NCBI RefSeq assembly: GCF_036370855.1
Contig: NC_088132.1
Location: 60,674,841 to 60,738,840, forward strand
Length of the DNA stretch: 64,000 nucleotides
Direction of reading: 5' to 3'
Origin: Dromaius novaehollandiae
Lineage: Eukaryota > Chordata > Aves > Casuariiformes > Dromaiidae
A program made the position numbers and the translations under genes. The stretch's first letter is position 1; each line of letters begins with the position of its first letter. Below the pieces are notes generated by a model. It saw nothing but the letters and a program-made list of their open reading frames with translations, did no database searches and was not told where the DNA came from. Positions 27,601-39,500 of this stretch are shown piece by piece.

Positions 27601-29846
27601 GTGACCTCACTGTGCCAGCATGTCCTAAAATTTGGAAAGGGTGAGAGAGAGCAGGAACCTGCCAAGAACTGCCCCAGGGAGCTCTGGATGGTTCAAAGGT
27701 GCAGACAGAGCAGAGAGAAAGTGCCTGGAGGCTCTTTGGCAAGAAGACAGGTCAGATCCAGCCTGTCACGCTCCTTGACTGACCACTGAACCACGCTTCC
27801 TAAAAGCCAACTCAGAAATGAAAGCGTGAGACTTCCCTGTGGCAACTCCCTTAGCCAAAGAGACGGGAAATAGGGGCAACAGCAGCAGCAGCCGAAGCCC
27901 AGGGTTTGTTCAGTACAACTTCATTAGCAGCAAAATCTCAGAGAATCAGACTGTGCTGAGACAAGTTAATGGGATAATGAGGAAAATGGAATATTTATCA
28001 TGTAAAAATAAAATTAAGAAGAGTGACTTGTTTAGCCTAGCAAAACACAGGCTGAAAATGGGTATGAGGGAGGGAAGAAAATATTTAGGGTAAAGCTGGC
28101 ACAAAAACTAACAAAAATATAATCCAGCCAGGAATAAATACAAAGCTGGAAGCAAGTCTCACCAGGGATTGCTAAATTTTTGGCAGTTCCTAGCCACAGA
28201 CCTAAACTGGAGGCTAAATTTGGGCGTGAATGCTCACACTTTGTTAAAAGGAAGGCAAGAAATCCACAAACTTATAGATTTTATGAGCAGACAAACTTTT
28301 TCTCCAAGGGGGCCATAATCAGGGCTGTGTGACTAATCCATTGGCAAACAAATCAAAACAAAAGTTGCAAAAGCGTTCAGTTCAGATCCCTACTCTTAAC
28401 CAGCCAGGCAACGAATTTGGGTTTCTCAGAATATCCTGACCAGTAGGACAGCTGAATATTTTGGGGCAGGAGCATGCTTTGGTCACTCTTGCTATAATCT
28501 GATGCTCTAGCTCTAAGTTAAGATGCGCGAATGGGATGTGGCTCACTGTGAATCAGTATTGACATAAGGCAAAATAAACTTGAGGGCGAGATTCAGAACA
28601 GGCCACTCCAGTCAGTCTTAAAGCATGGTGGTTGGTCAGAGCGCAAAGCCCTCACGCAGTCAAAGCAAGTTCAGCCCTAACTCTCACCTCCTGAGCAATC
28701 GTTCTAATCGCCGAGCTTTGGAAGACACGGGGGATAACTAAAATCATGACATTATTACTCCAGTTTGCCCCTCACTGGCTTTCTGTGGTAAAAAGAACTT
28801 TGCAAAGACCAGACTTTAAGATGGCCAAAGTAACTTTTGTCCAAACTGATTAAATAATCTCTCAAAAATATTTCTCCCAGGTTATCTACAGGGTAATAAT
28901 AAGGGGAGGAAAAAGAAAATGGCCAAGAGTAATATCCACAAGTGAGTATGTATACAAATCTTGATAGCTCTGTTAACTGTAATTACTATTTTTAAAACAC
29001 TTTGTTCCAAGACATGAAAGATGCTTGAAAAGATTTGAATTAAGAAATGGTAATGACTTGGCAGTTGAAATGTCAAAGCCCATTTCAATTCTAGAGAAAA
29101 TTTGCAGGGAAAAATAACCATGGTGAAAAGTTAACTCTAAAAGAAATATATTACTAGCACGAAGACATGCACTGTTATTGGAATGGAAAGGGCCGGACGA
29201 TGCATTAGGCACACAGCAATATGTAAAAAGTTCACCTGCTGCCCTGTGCTAAGCAAGCTTCTTCATACTGCTTTCCCAGGCTTTCTCCACAGTTACACTT
29301 CCCACAATAGCTGACTTTCACTAGAAAGCATTTCTCTGCCCAGGAGCAATCCCAGGAAAAAAATGTGTGACTCAGATAAATAAATAAATAAATTTATCTC
29401 CTCCCACCTGCCTCAAGGATGAAAAAAGGGAAGACATTAAAAAACAACAAAAACAACCTTTCCTGTAGACTTCGAAAGGTACAGTTTACTCCCACAAGGG
29501 TGTATTGGGGAGCCATCGCTTGTGTCAAATCCTCTTTGTCTCCACCCCACATATTCTGACAAGGAAAAGCATCCCAAAATAACTCCCTGCAGAAGCAGGT
29601 GCAGGCCCGCTGGGTAAGCCAGACAAGATGGGAAGGAAGAAAGCTTATTCTCCCACACAGCTACTTCTGTACAAAAGGCACTACCTACCCTTTAATAAAG
29701 CCTTATATATGACAGAATATTTGTTAAGGATGGTGCTTGATTCTTCCTCTGACCGCACAGGAAAACATGATGAACACTGATTAACACAGAGAAATATAAA
29801 AAGGCCAAGGTTTAAAAGCAGAAACACTATTGCATGTTATTTTCAG
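21681..29846. other. intergenic, no gene seen
   Basis: AT-rich DNA with short unconvincing open frames, for example 26560-26883 and 27277-27604 on +. It includes a 26-bp tandem duplication at 25437-25488 and a triple AAATTTAC repeat near 25863-25886. Nothing ties any open frame to a protein family. Confidence 0.4.
25437..25488. repeat. 26-bp tandem duplication
   Basis: Two adjacent 26-bp copies (25437-25462 and 25463-25488), each starting TATTTTGTATAAGAAAGAA, differ by a single G/A. The near-identity suggests a recent duplication by slippage or unequal exchange. Confidence 0.8.
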
Positions 29847-29900
29847 AAGCAGTCAGAGACTATAACTCAATAGAACCTGCTGAGGAAGACACGCTCAAAG
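29847..29900 (+). other. candidate exon A upstream of the receptor
   Basis: Bounded by a good acceptor (TGTTATTTTCAG, ends 29846) and a good donor (CTCAAAG|GTGAGAT at 29901). Read with a two-nucleotide lead, it is open for 17 codons and ends with one leftover nucleotide (intron phases 1/1). The peptide AVRDYNSIEPAEEDTLK is acidic and carries a YxxI motif. The other two frames contain stops. It joins candidate exon B in frame. It could be coding in an unknown upstream receptor, a 5' untranslated exon of the cytokine receptor, or chance. Confidence 0.25.
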
Positions 29901-30955
29901 GTGAGATAGCAGCGGTCTTGTTTCCGATTCAAAATAAAATAGTTAAATCTCTGGCTCTGTACATGCCTTGGCCAACTTGTGTCCATAGAACACCATTTTA
30001 ACCAAAGGTCTGAGATAACCAGGAGAGAAATTCCTCCCATCGTCCCACAAACAAGCCTGTAAGCTTAACTGTGAAGCTGCAGTAAAGGAGAAGTTGCCTG
30101 TGTTCTCGTATAATCATACTTCCTTCATTCTTACAAATATTCTAGCTGACATGCTAGGAAAAATTCTGCATTCACACTCTTGGTGATCTGGCATCATGTC
30201 ACTGATCAGTGGTGAGACCCTGGCTCTACTCCAGTATAAGCAGAATTTAGTCCACATTTTCTCTTAATAAGATAAACTTGGTTTTCTCCATTATTTTTCT
30301 TCAGAGGAATCTTCACCCAAATACATAACTTGCTGGTTCTTCTGCATTGCACATTAACGCACTATTTTATTTAGTAACATTTATGGTTCATCTGTACTTG
30401 CATTTTTTAAACCTCTAGAGGAGAAGTTTAAAATATATAAATATATATACAAACTCATATATAAACTCCTTGATGGTCTCTGCTCAGAGGATGTGTTAGG
30501 GTGAACACTGTGATTTTCATAAGATAGCATATAAATGTTTGCATAATAGACTGTTTCACAATGTAACTTGAACTCAGGAAGGATGAAAGAGTGTGTGGTG
30601 GAGACTTTCCCTATCACAGCAAATTTCCCTCAGGGGGAGTGGCTGAGGGCTGAGCAGGATTTTTTTTCAAAGACCGTATCAGAACTGCTCTTGAATTCAG
30701 GTATCCGTGCATTTCTCTGGCAAAAACACCCTGTAAGAATCGGTCACATACTTTGCAGACCTGGAGGCCTGCTGATCAGAAGCAGAGTTACATAAAGAAA
30801 TAACTTGTGGAAAGTAGTGTAGCTCTACTTTAGCTCCTTAGAGGAAAGACACAGGACTTTAGCATGTCCTATTAATAGGCCGAAGTGTACTGGATTTGTT
30901 AAAATATGCATGACACAGATCAACTGTAGTCAACTGAAACTGAGCCTTTCATCAG

Positions 30956-31042
30956 AGAAACAAAAAGCTAATTTAAAGCAAATATATGCACAGATTCAGC
31001 CAGAAGAAAATGAAGACCTCAACTACCTGCACCTCAGAAAAG
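30956..31042 (+). other. candidate exon B with paired YxxI/L motifs
   Basis: Acceptor TTTCATCAG ends at 30955 and a strong donor AAAAG|GTAAGA begins at 31043. The 87-nt segment is open in the frame set by candidate exon A (intron phases 1/1). It contains IYAQIQPEENEDLNYLHLRK: two YxxI/L motifs spaced by nine residues, as in immunoreceptor tyrosine-based activation motifs, with LNYLHL also fitting an inhibitory-type motif. Its 3' phase also fits the acceptor ending at 33586, so it may simply be a leader exon of the cytokine receptor. No transmembrane or Ig-like exon was found upstream to complete an immune receptor. Confidence 0.3.
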
Positions 31043-31069
31043 GTAAGACTCCAAATACAAATTCAATAT

Positions 31070-31400
31070 TCCTTTCCCTGTGCAAGGCATCTGCAGCCTG
31101 CGCTCTGCTGCGGCTGCCTCCCGAACCTGAGCGGGCTCTGAGGAGGCTGGCTGTCCTACACAACCCGCACCGACTTGGGACACGTTTAAGACTCTGAGCA
31201 AACAAGATTTCAGACATTGTCTGTTTCATCAGGATTCACGGGCACGAGGCCCACCTGCAGAAAGGCACTCCCGAGATCACAGCCTGACCGCCGCTCCCTG
31301 CGATGGGCGAGGGCACAAGAGGTGGAGCTGCACCGCTGTAAAGCAGGAGGAGGGGGCTGGCAGCGGGGTCCCCCGGGGAGCGCGGGTCTCGGCAACTTAT
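31070..31400. promoter_or_regulatory. CpG-rich patch, possible promoter region
   Basis: CpG and GC-box-like words are dense here, with short open frames on both strands. The patch lies about 2.2 kb upstream of the receptor initiator codon and about 2.2 kb before the acceptor at 33586 that implies an upstream leader exon. That position suits a promoter or first exon. No TATA box or clear donor inside the patch was identified. Confidence 0.3.
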
Positions 31401-33586
31401 TTTCCCTTTGAAGGGCAGCAGTTAACCGATGAAGTTGGGCAGAGAACAGAGAAGGATTCTGTGGGTTTTCTTTTCACTTACTATTTATTTGAAGGTGGCG
31501 TTCTGGAGAGACTGAGAGCCCGCAGCGTCTTCTACTAGGGAATTTAAATAAGCAAATGACTAAGTGAGGAGAAGCACTGAGAGAAATCCAGTACCACGTT
31601 TATATTAATGCCTAAGCCTAGGTTTGAGAAACCATTTAGATCACAAACCAAGCAAGGTTGGTGGTCTCTTCTAGTCATTAGGCACTTTTGAGCACCTCAC
31701 AGAAGATGGCATAATTTATCCTGGTTTGAACAGCAGCAAGACTTAGGGTGCTTACAATTGAAGCCTGATACAAGTCCCTGACAGTAAAAGATCTGAAATA
31801 TTAAACATTTGAAAAAGTGGTTCTATGCAAAATTTACTTCAAAGGTAATAATTCAGCTTTCATTATACATTAAAAGGTTACTATGGCAACTTGATAGCTG
31901 AGCTATGATTAAAAATGTGTTCTTACTCATTCCTACGACAAATTCCCGTTTTTGAGATTCTACTGACTCTCGCTATTTTGATTGGCAATGTACTTTCTGT
32001 ACTTGTTACAGTTGAATTGTATTCTGCTTTTTTTTTTTTCTTTAATGACAGTAGCATTCATACTGAGACCTAGAGCTCCAGCAAAGATAATTTGGACTTG
32101 ATTTATTGTTTTTTTTCTCTCAGCCACAATTCTATGTATGCTGAATCCAGTTTCCTGCTGTTGCATTGACTTGCTTACACAGTTTTCTTTTGAGATAGGT
32201 TGTTTTAAATGTGATTATCCTGATCCCTTCAGATCAATACATATAGTTCATACAGTTTTCTCTGTCTCTTGACTTTTACATTACTTTGAGTCTGTAACTC
32301 TTCAATCCACACTGTCAAAGCTCTCTCACATATGACTTGCATTTTTTCATTTGGTTTTTCCTTACTGCTCATAAATTAACACTATCCTCTTGTTTTTCCT
32401 TGTGGGAAGTGTTGCCAAGGCTGATTTTTGGATCACTCAAATAAGAGGGATTTTGACCCATACACACTCTATCCACCACCACCCTTCAGCATTTTGGAGC
32501 TTATTCCCACGCCCACACAATCTCACTGCCAGGAAACCCACTGCACCAGTCCGCAGAATTCCCTGTTCCCTTGTATTTCACGACTGCACCCTTCAGAAAA
32601 ACTGCTAAGATACAGTTGATGCATTAGTCACCCACTCCCACTGTAGACTGCTCAGAGGCATGCCTGCAACTCGCTCTTTAAGAAAGTGATTCATTTTAAA
32701 GAGTTTTTTTTGTTGGTTTTTTTGGTTTTTTTGTTTTTTTGCTATTCAGTACTCAGCCTGAAATACGCAATTGTTCCCAAGATAAGTTAATAATTTGCCT
32801 ATCACCAGATAGGTTTGAATCCAGTATTTACTTGCCGCTAACTTAGCACAAAAGGGAAATTTCCTACACTAGTGAAATTTTCAGAAAATTTCCCATTACT
32901 GCTTCAGCAGCAACAGCTACAGTAGTTCTAGTGGCTGCCATGCCCAGAGTCACTTTAAATGTTCTCTCACCAGACTTAAGGGGTGCCGAGTTTATAGTCA
33001 CATTTGATTACAGCTATGGTGGGTTTTGTCTACATTAGGGCTTCCAACGCTGCTACCAACAACGTGAAGGCACAGTGTCTTCGCAGTGGTGAAATTTCTT
33101 TGAACAGGGGAGGAGGGCAGAAAAAGAAGATAGACGGGGTCTTTTCCTGCTATTACTTTTACAGTATCCAAGCATTCATAGTACGACTTTGACTCACTTT
33201 TCATTGATATCAGTATCTGTAATTCACATAGACATTTAGACTAGGATTTTCAAAAGAGCTTAAAGTACTTAAGCTTAATAAGCTTAATTAGGTTTGCACT
33301 GCTGATTATCTTGGACACCTTTAAGAATCTCATCATGACTTCTTACCAACACAAAGGGGAAGTTTCTGTTTTTCAGAAAGATTATATTAGGTTTTCATAA
33401 ATATAACTAATACCTGGGAGCCTGAGTGTCCCTCACAGTGTTACTAAGCGTGTCATTAACAAGCAAGTTATTTGTATTCAGCCAGTAATAATATAGGTAG
33501 TGGAATGAATAGGAAGTTTGAAGAGGAAGTGTGAAAAATAGCCTGAAGAGTGTAGTGTTGATGGTAATCATTATGCTTCTTTTCAG
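31401..33586. other. presumed 5' intron or upstream flank of the receptor
   Basis: AT-rich, with T-tracts near 32027-32040 and a (T)nG run at 32706-32741. No convincing exon was found. It ends in an acceptor (TGCTTCTTTTCAG, 33574-33586), which suggests a spliced 5' leader. Confidence 0.45.
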
Positions 33587-36500
33587 AGAAGATGAAGAAC
33601 TTCTCACTGCTCGTTGCTATCTTTTTATTTGAAACAGGTGAGTTTTCATTTGCTGCATAACCTACTACTGTTTATAAATAGTAAAAAATCTTACCATTAC
33701 TCAAAGCCAAGCACGTATGACTAAAACAATGACTGAATTACGTTCTCTGAATAAAAGAAGCAACAATCTGTAACATTTCTTCCCATTTCTTTTGCAGCTT
33801 TCTTATTAAATTTATCCCTTTCTATTCCCCAGATGCCTGCAACTGCTCAAGCCGGGACTTCCAATTTTGCAAGCAGCTTCCAGGTAGGTAAATAATTCTT
33901 ACGCAATAACTAAGTAATTGCAAAGATGACTATCACTGCTGAAAGAAAGCAGCCAGCTGAAATGCTTTCGTGGTTAATTTTGATTTGAAATATTTGTGTA
34001 TAGTTTTTTGGCTGAACTCCAGCCTGTACAAGCTGTGAATTTCTGCCAGCTTAGGCAGAGCCAGCGCTCCGCGGGGACGAAGGCCCCGCCGTCCTCCTCC
34101 ATTTCTTGTGTCCACGGGCCGCCTAGCGGCCGTGCCACGAGCTCCCACCACCACCGGCCTCTTCCACACTCCAGCTCTTCTCTTTTAAAGCTGCTAAAAC
34201 CACTTTTAATAGACTGCAGATGTTAGGAATCGAGATTTTGTTTGCGAAGAAACATTTTCAGGTTTCTGGAGGGAAGAAAGAGCCCAAGACATTCGCAGCA
34301 CAGCTAGACCCGGCTGCCTGATAGTGGAGCCTTCACTGCTCTGCAGAGGTTATCAACGAGCCAGGAGCGTATCTTACGCAGTTCATCGTCTCTGGTCCAA
34401 TTACCACGATTTCAAAAGACGCTAAAAGCTGTAATGTTTATATTTGCCAATTTTTTATGTTTCAGATTCAACGGATAAATTACTGTTAATATAATGGCAA
34501 AAAGTCTAGCACATTAGGATAGAGGGCATTGCACAGCAGCTGCTGGCCACCTGATGTACTTCATACTGAATTTGTTATAGGCCAAAAAAACCTGCTTACT
34601 AATAGCCACAGCAGGGAAGATGGATTTTGTATACATAATGGCACTGGATGGGACAGTGGATGGTATTTTTCTGAAATTAGCCACAGATAATTTTCCACTC
34701 CTTGCTATTTACTCCATCAGACTAAAATTTACCAAAGCGTTGCTGAAAACACCAGATAAATGAGAAGGAAAACAAAAAGTTCTAGAGTGTAAAAATGAGG
34801 CCTTTTTTTTTTTTTTCTTTTTCTGAATAAAGTGGATTGTGAGGTCTCTGGAACAGGGAAGGGGCTTTTTGCTTTGTTTGCATAGCCCTTAGGGCACAGT
34901 CTTGGTACAGGCCTAGTACTAGTCTTAAGGCTTGGGAAAAATAATGATACATAATTTCTTTAAGGGGAAGCAGTACAGTAAAACCAAAACGAACACAATA
35001 AAACTGAATGTGCACATATACACAAATATAGGACAAACAAGGAACCAGTGTGTAACATTCATTTTATCCAGGATAAAACGGTAGGAAGATTATCCTGTGA
35101 GTAATGTAAAACTGACCTGGCAAATGCAGCACGGCATATTGGCGGGGGGCAGGGGGCAGGTCTGCAATGCTGTGGTCACCACTGGGATCTCAGCTAATAG
35201 AAATGATTTGGGGAAGAAGTTAGTAGAAATCTAGTAGAAGGGTGAAAATGTTTCCATTCGTTTTCCCCCTCACCAGTCTCACCAGAACTATTGCCACAAA
35301 TAGTTTCAGCAGCAATATGTACGAACGTATCGATATGAAGTGTTTCAGCATTTCCAAAGAGGTTTTATTTCCAGGTGTTTCCCAAAAAGAAAAAAAAGAA
35401 CACCAAGGAAAGGAAAGGCTAGATTCAGATTAAAAGAGGAGGAGGATGTGAGAGCGTCCAGGATGCGGATGACCAAAATTTGGTTTGGTGGTCAGACCAG
35501 GAAAGAAAAGAATTCACCAATTATTCATGTTGCCATAGAAACAAGGAAGAACTGATCTCCACCTTCACAAAGGGAAGCTACACACACCTAACCTGATGCA
35601 TTAATTCATTAGAAAAACACATTTCTCTGGTAGGAGAAAGGAGGTGTTATGGGCGGGGGGGTTCTTGAAGACTGACTATTTATTAACATCACTGCTGACT
35701 GAGCCATACTCATCTGACATACTTTTTTGTCCAAATCAGCTTTTAATTTAAATATACAGCTGCCATAGGAATGATGAAAGGCATACTGAAGATACTCTGT
35801 AACTCTGGTTATAAGGAGAAATTGCTCTGAATTGGGGAAAGAGGACAACTGACCTTTTAGCTCTTGTACCCTAGATGAATCTCTGAGCCATAGTCATGTT
35901 GTAACACCAGCTCCAGAGATGTTCATATATACTTTCCAAATGGCAAAAGTATTTCTTATTCGAGATTGGTAAGCCTATTGGCAACTTGCTAAACCTATTA
36001 GATATAAGGAACATGTGACTGTACTCATCAGGAAACATTCATCTTTATCAGCTTAAGTATTGTGTAAATGTCAAAATCCTTATCTATATCTCTACAGAGA
36101 AAAAACCCCCTACCCTACATTTTATTTCTGCATCTTTTTTTTAAAAGTGTGGGTGGTGCTTCAAGACATAATGCCAGATAATTCTGAATTAATAGTTCAG
36201 GCAGTAAGACACAAAGCAAAAAGAAAAATAGTCATATTTTATGACTAAAGTTTCTGATGAAAAATTTCTGAAATACTGAAATAAGCTTAACCACTTGAGA
36301 TGAAAAGATTAGTTCCTTCAGGAGTGCCAGTGTTTAATTTCCCTTCCACTGGAAAATATATATGTTTAATTGCAAAAAGCATATATTTTTTTCCTTAAAA
36401 AAAAGGTAAGCAAGAGTCATTTTGCATCTCAGCTTATTCTCCTGCTGCTTCATAATGTGGTTGGTATAAAGCTGGTGGTATAAGCAGCATATTGTCATTC

Positions 36501-39500
36501 TTTAGCAATAGTCCATTATCCTGAACTCCAGATAGAGATGACTGGGAGTTTTGGAGTAATTCTGCAGTCTAGTCAATCAGCTCTAATGCTGCTGATTAGT
36601 CTAATGCTACAGGGGTATAATGCTTTGCAAGAAAACTCCCCAGTAATTCTTGCAGGTTGGAAATTTTGGAAATATCACACTGGCCCATGATATCATTAAA
36701 ATGCGGTCGCTATCTCTTCTTTTTCTTTCCCACTTACTTACTTAGAATTAATTTCTAAGAGGTTTCACAGTGTGTGGGAGGTGTATGGTCGCCTCAGTTC
36801 TGGCCTTGTACTTTGAAAAATATCTACAAATTTGTGCTTAACAGCAAATGATTGAGCCATGCCACACAGCTCCCACTGAACTCTGCAGAAACACTGAAGG
36901 TAGCACAGGCACAGCCTGTCAGGTGGTGAAGGTGTGAAACCAGGGGAGAGCAGAGCCGGGAGATAAAAATCACAAGCCTGCTGAGGTAGAGGTGCACAGT
37001 GATTTTACCATCTGCTTTAGGCAAATTACCTGGCAATAGCTTTCCTCAAAGTTACCCAAGTAGAGGGCCAAAAGCTAGAAACGCTTCCTTGTATACACAC
37101 AATTAGTCTCTGCAAATTTTGCACCCAAAGAACACAGCAATATGTTTCCTGTATCTTGTATACACAAAAAACTCCACTCAGAGTTGAAAAAACAATTTAA
37201 AATTTAAATTAGTGCAGAAACAAGCAGCAAGCAAGGTGTCACTATTACAAGAGAGAAACGGTTCAAAGGTGTAACGACACCAAAACTGTAGGAAACACCA
37301 TGGCACACATTTCAGCACCACATTATAGCGAGCAATGGAACCATAAAACATGGGAGAAATTGACCTTTTTTACATACACCTAGGAAAACTAGGTTTTACT
37401 TGGAAACATTAGGACTGATAACCTTTAATCTCTCTAAATGTCTCTGTCCCTTGTTTTAGGCATTAATGAATGTAAACCCAGAGTAAACCTGACATAAGTA
37501 GTCATACATACAATACAGCTAGAATTTATTTTCTTACACAAGAGGGTATGGCTGTTTTATATTTGTTTGTCTTTTGATTCTAGTAGTCAGCTTGCCCCTG
37601 TTAATGGCGAATGGTTGCCTATGATGGGTCTTTTCCAGTCCACATGTTTTCACCTTGCAGATTGGGACAATGAATTGATGTGCTACAAAGAAGTAAGTGA
37701 GGATCTGACATGTACCTGGTTGCCAGTACCCAGTGCTCCAAACACTGTTACTTACACTGTAATCTTAAAATGGTAAGTCTAAACATCACTTCAGAAAATG
37801 AAAAGCTGTCACTGCAGTTTGGCATAATTCCGACCTGCCTGAGTTCTGCCCTGATATCTCCGTCATCTTGCAGGTTGTTACACCGTAACTGTCAATTTTT
37901 TTTCCTCAGACCTCACAGTTGTATCACGACCTATTGATTTGGTGAGACCTGCGCTTTCCAAACTGAGAGAGGGTGAAACACTGAAAAGCACACAGAGTGC
38001 CCAAACAAAACTTAGGTTAGTAGGCAATGCAGAAACAAAAACGAATGGAGCAGATTTATAGAAAACTCTGAAGTAGGTGCGTAGAGTCAACAGTCACTTT
38101 GTCTAGCCTGAGGAAGAGTGGCTTACCGCTTCCTAGTTTCATGAGGGAAAACTGGCAAAGCCCCCCGGAAGCAAAATGGGAGGATTTCAAGAGTAGCAAC
38201 CGTGAGTACCTACCTCTTGCACTGATTTGTTAAGCTTTGACCAGCTGGAAACCGCCATCACCCCTCCCAGTCTTAAAGAAAAGATAACAGGGCAACTGTG
38301 TAAATAAATTAATGGCTATTTTGTGAACAAAGGAAATAAGGTCGGTAAACCTGCATTTTTCTTCAGTACCCACTGGAGGTCATGGAAAAGATCTTGCAAA
38401 AAACCCCTCAGCAAATCATACTTATCTGAGAAACAATGATTTCTTCTTTTGATAATTTGCTAGAGCACCATACATCTTGCCATGCCTCCAGCACATCTGT
38501 TTGAAATGTTGTTTTCAACTATCACTTTAATCAATTATTTTTCTCTACTTCTACTGACTCTCATCGAATATTTTACACTCTAATGCATTACAAGTAAAAA
38601 CCATGTTATGCTGTTTTTTATTATGCATCACATACTATGCAGTACGTGTATCCAGGGAGGTGTCGAATGTGGCACATAGGAAAAATAAATTTTGAAGTAT
38701 TTTATTGCACATCTAAATTACTGAATATTCATTTAATAGATGGAATGGACTTGCACGGGTTAACCTCAAACTGATGACCTTAAAATATGGATATCTTCAG
38801 TTGCTTCATTAACTGAGGAAGTTAAAAGAACGAACCCAGGTAAAATAGAGATTGGCAGATTAAATCAACATCTGCCCACTAGTTAGTTAAAACGACAAAG
38901 CAGATTGCTGTCTCACTACCTGCATTACAAAAGGGATTTTCCTCATTTTATATCTACATATCTAGGATCTCCTGTGACATTAAGAGTATGTTTAAAAAGA
39001 GAGAACTGAGATCAGAAGGCAAAATTTTTGTCTTGGGGCCATCTCATGGGGTATGTCGCTGGCAAACTAGGATGTTCATTACTGATTATTTTGCCACATA
39101 ACACATTGCTCTTCGCCTTAGAGAGAGCTGTGGTTAGGAGCACCTCCTAATGCTGATGAAATGTCACTACACCAGGAAATTCCCCGGGGTAACCTGCTGC
39201 AGAGTAGCAAAGCAGCCGCCTCAGAGCCGTGCTCACTCTGCCACCAGCTTCTGCACTCTCCTGCTGGAGGCAGCAGCAGGGGCCTAGCTGCGGTAGCACC
39301 CGCTGCACCTGCTCTCCTGCCTCGCCAGACTTCAAAGCCCTGCCTTCTTGGAAGGGCAGAAGCACCTGTGAAACAGCGCTGCTTCCACAGAGACGCTATC
39401 AGCTAAAGGGTCTGCTGCTCCTGGAGCCCCCAGCCAAACTCAGTCTGTGCTATTCCTGAACTGCAGAGTCGATGTTATGAACTGCAGAGAAGGCAGAAAA

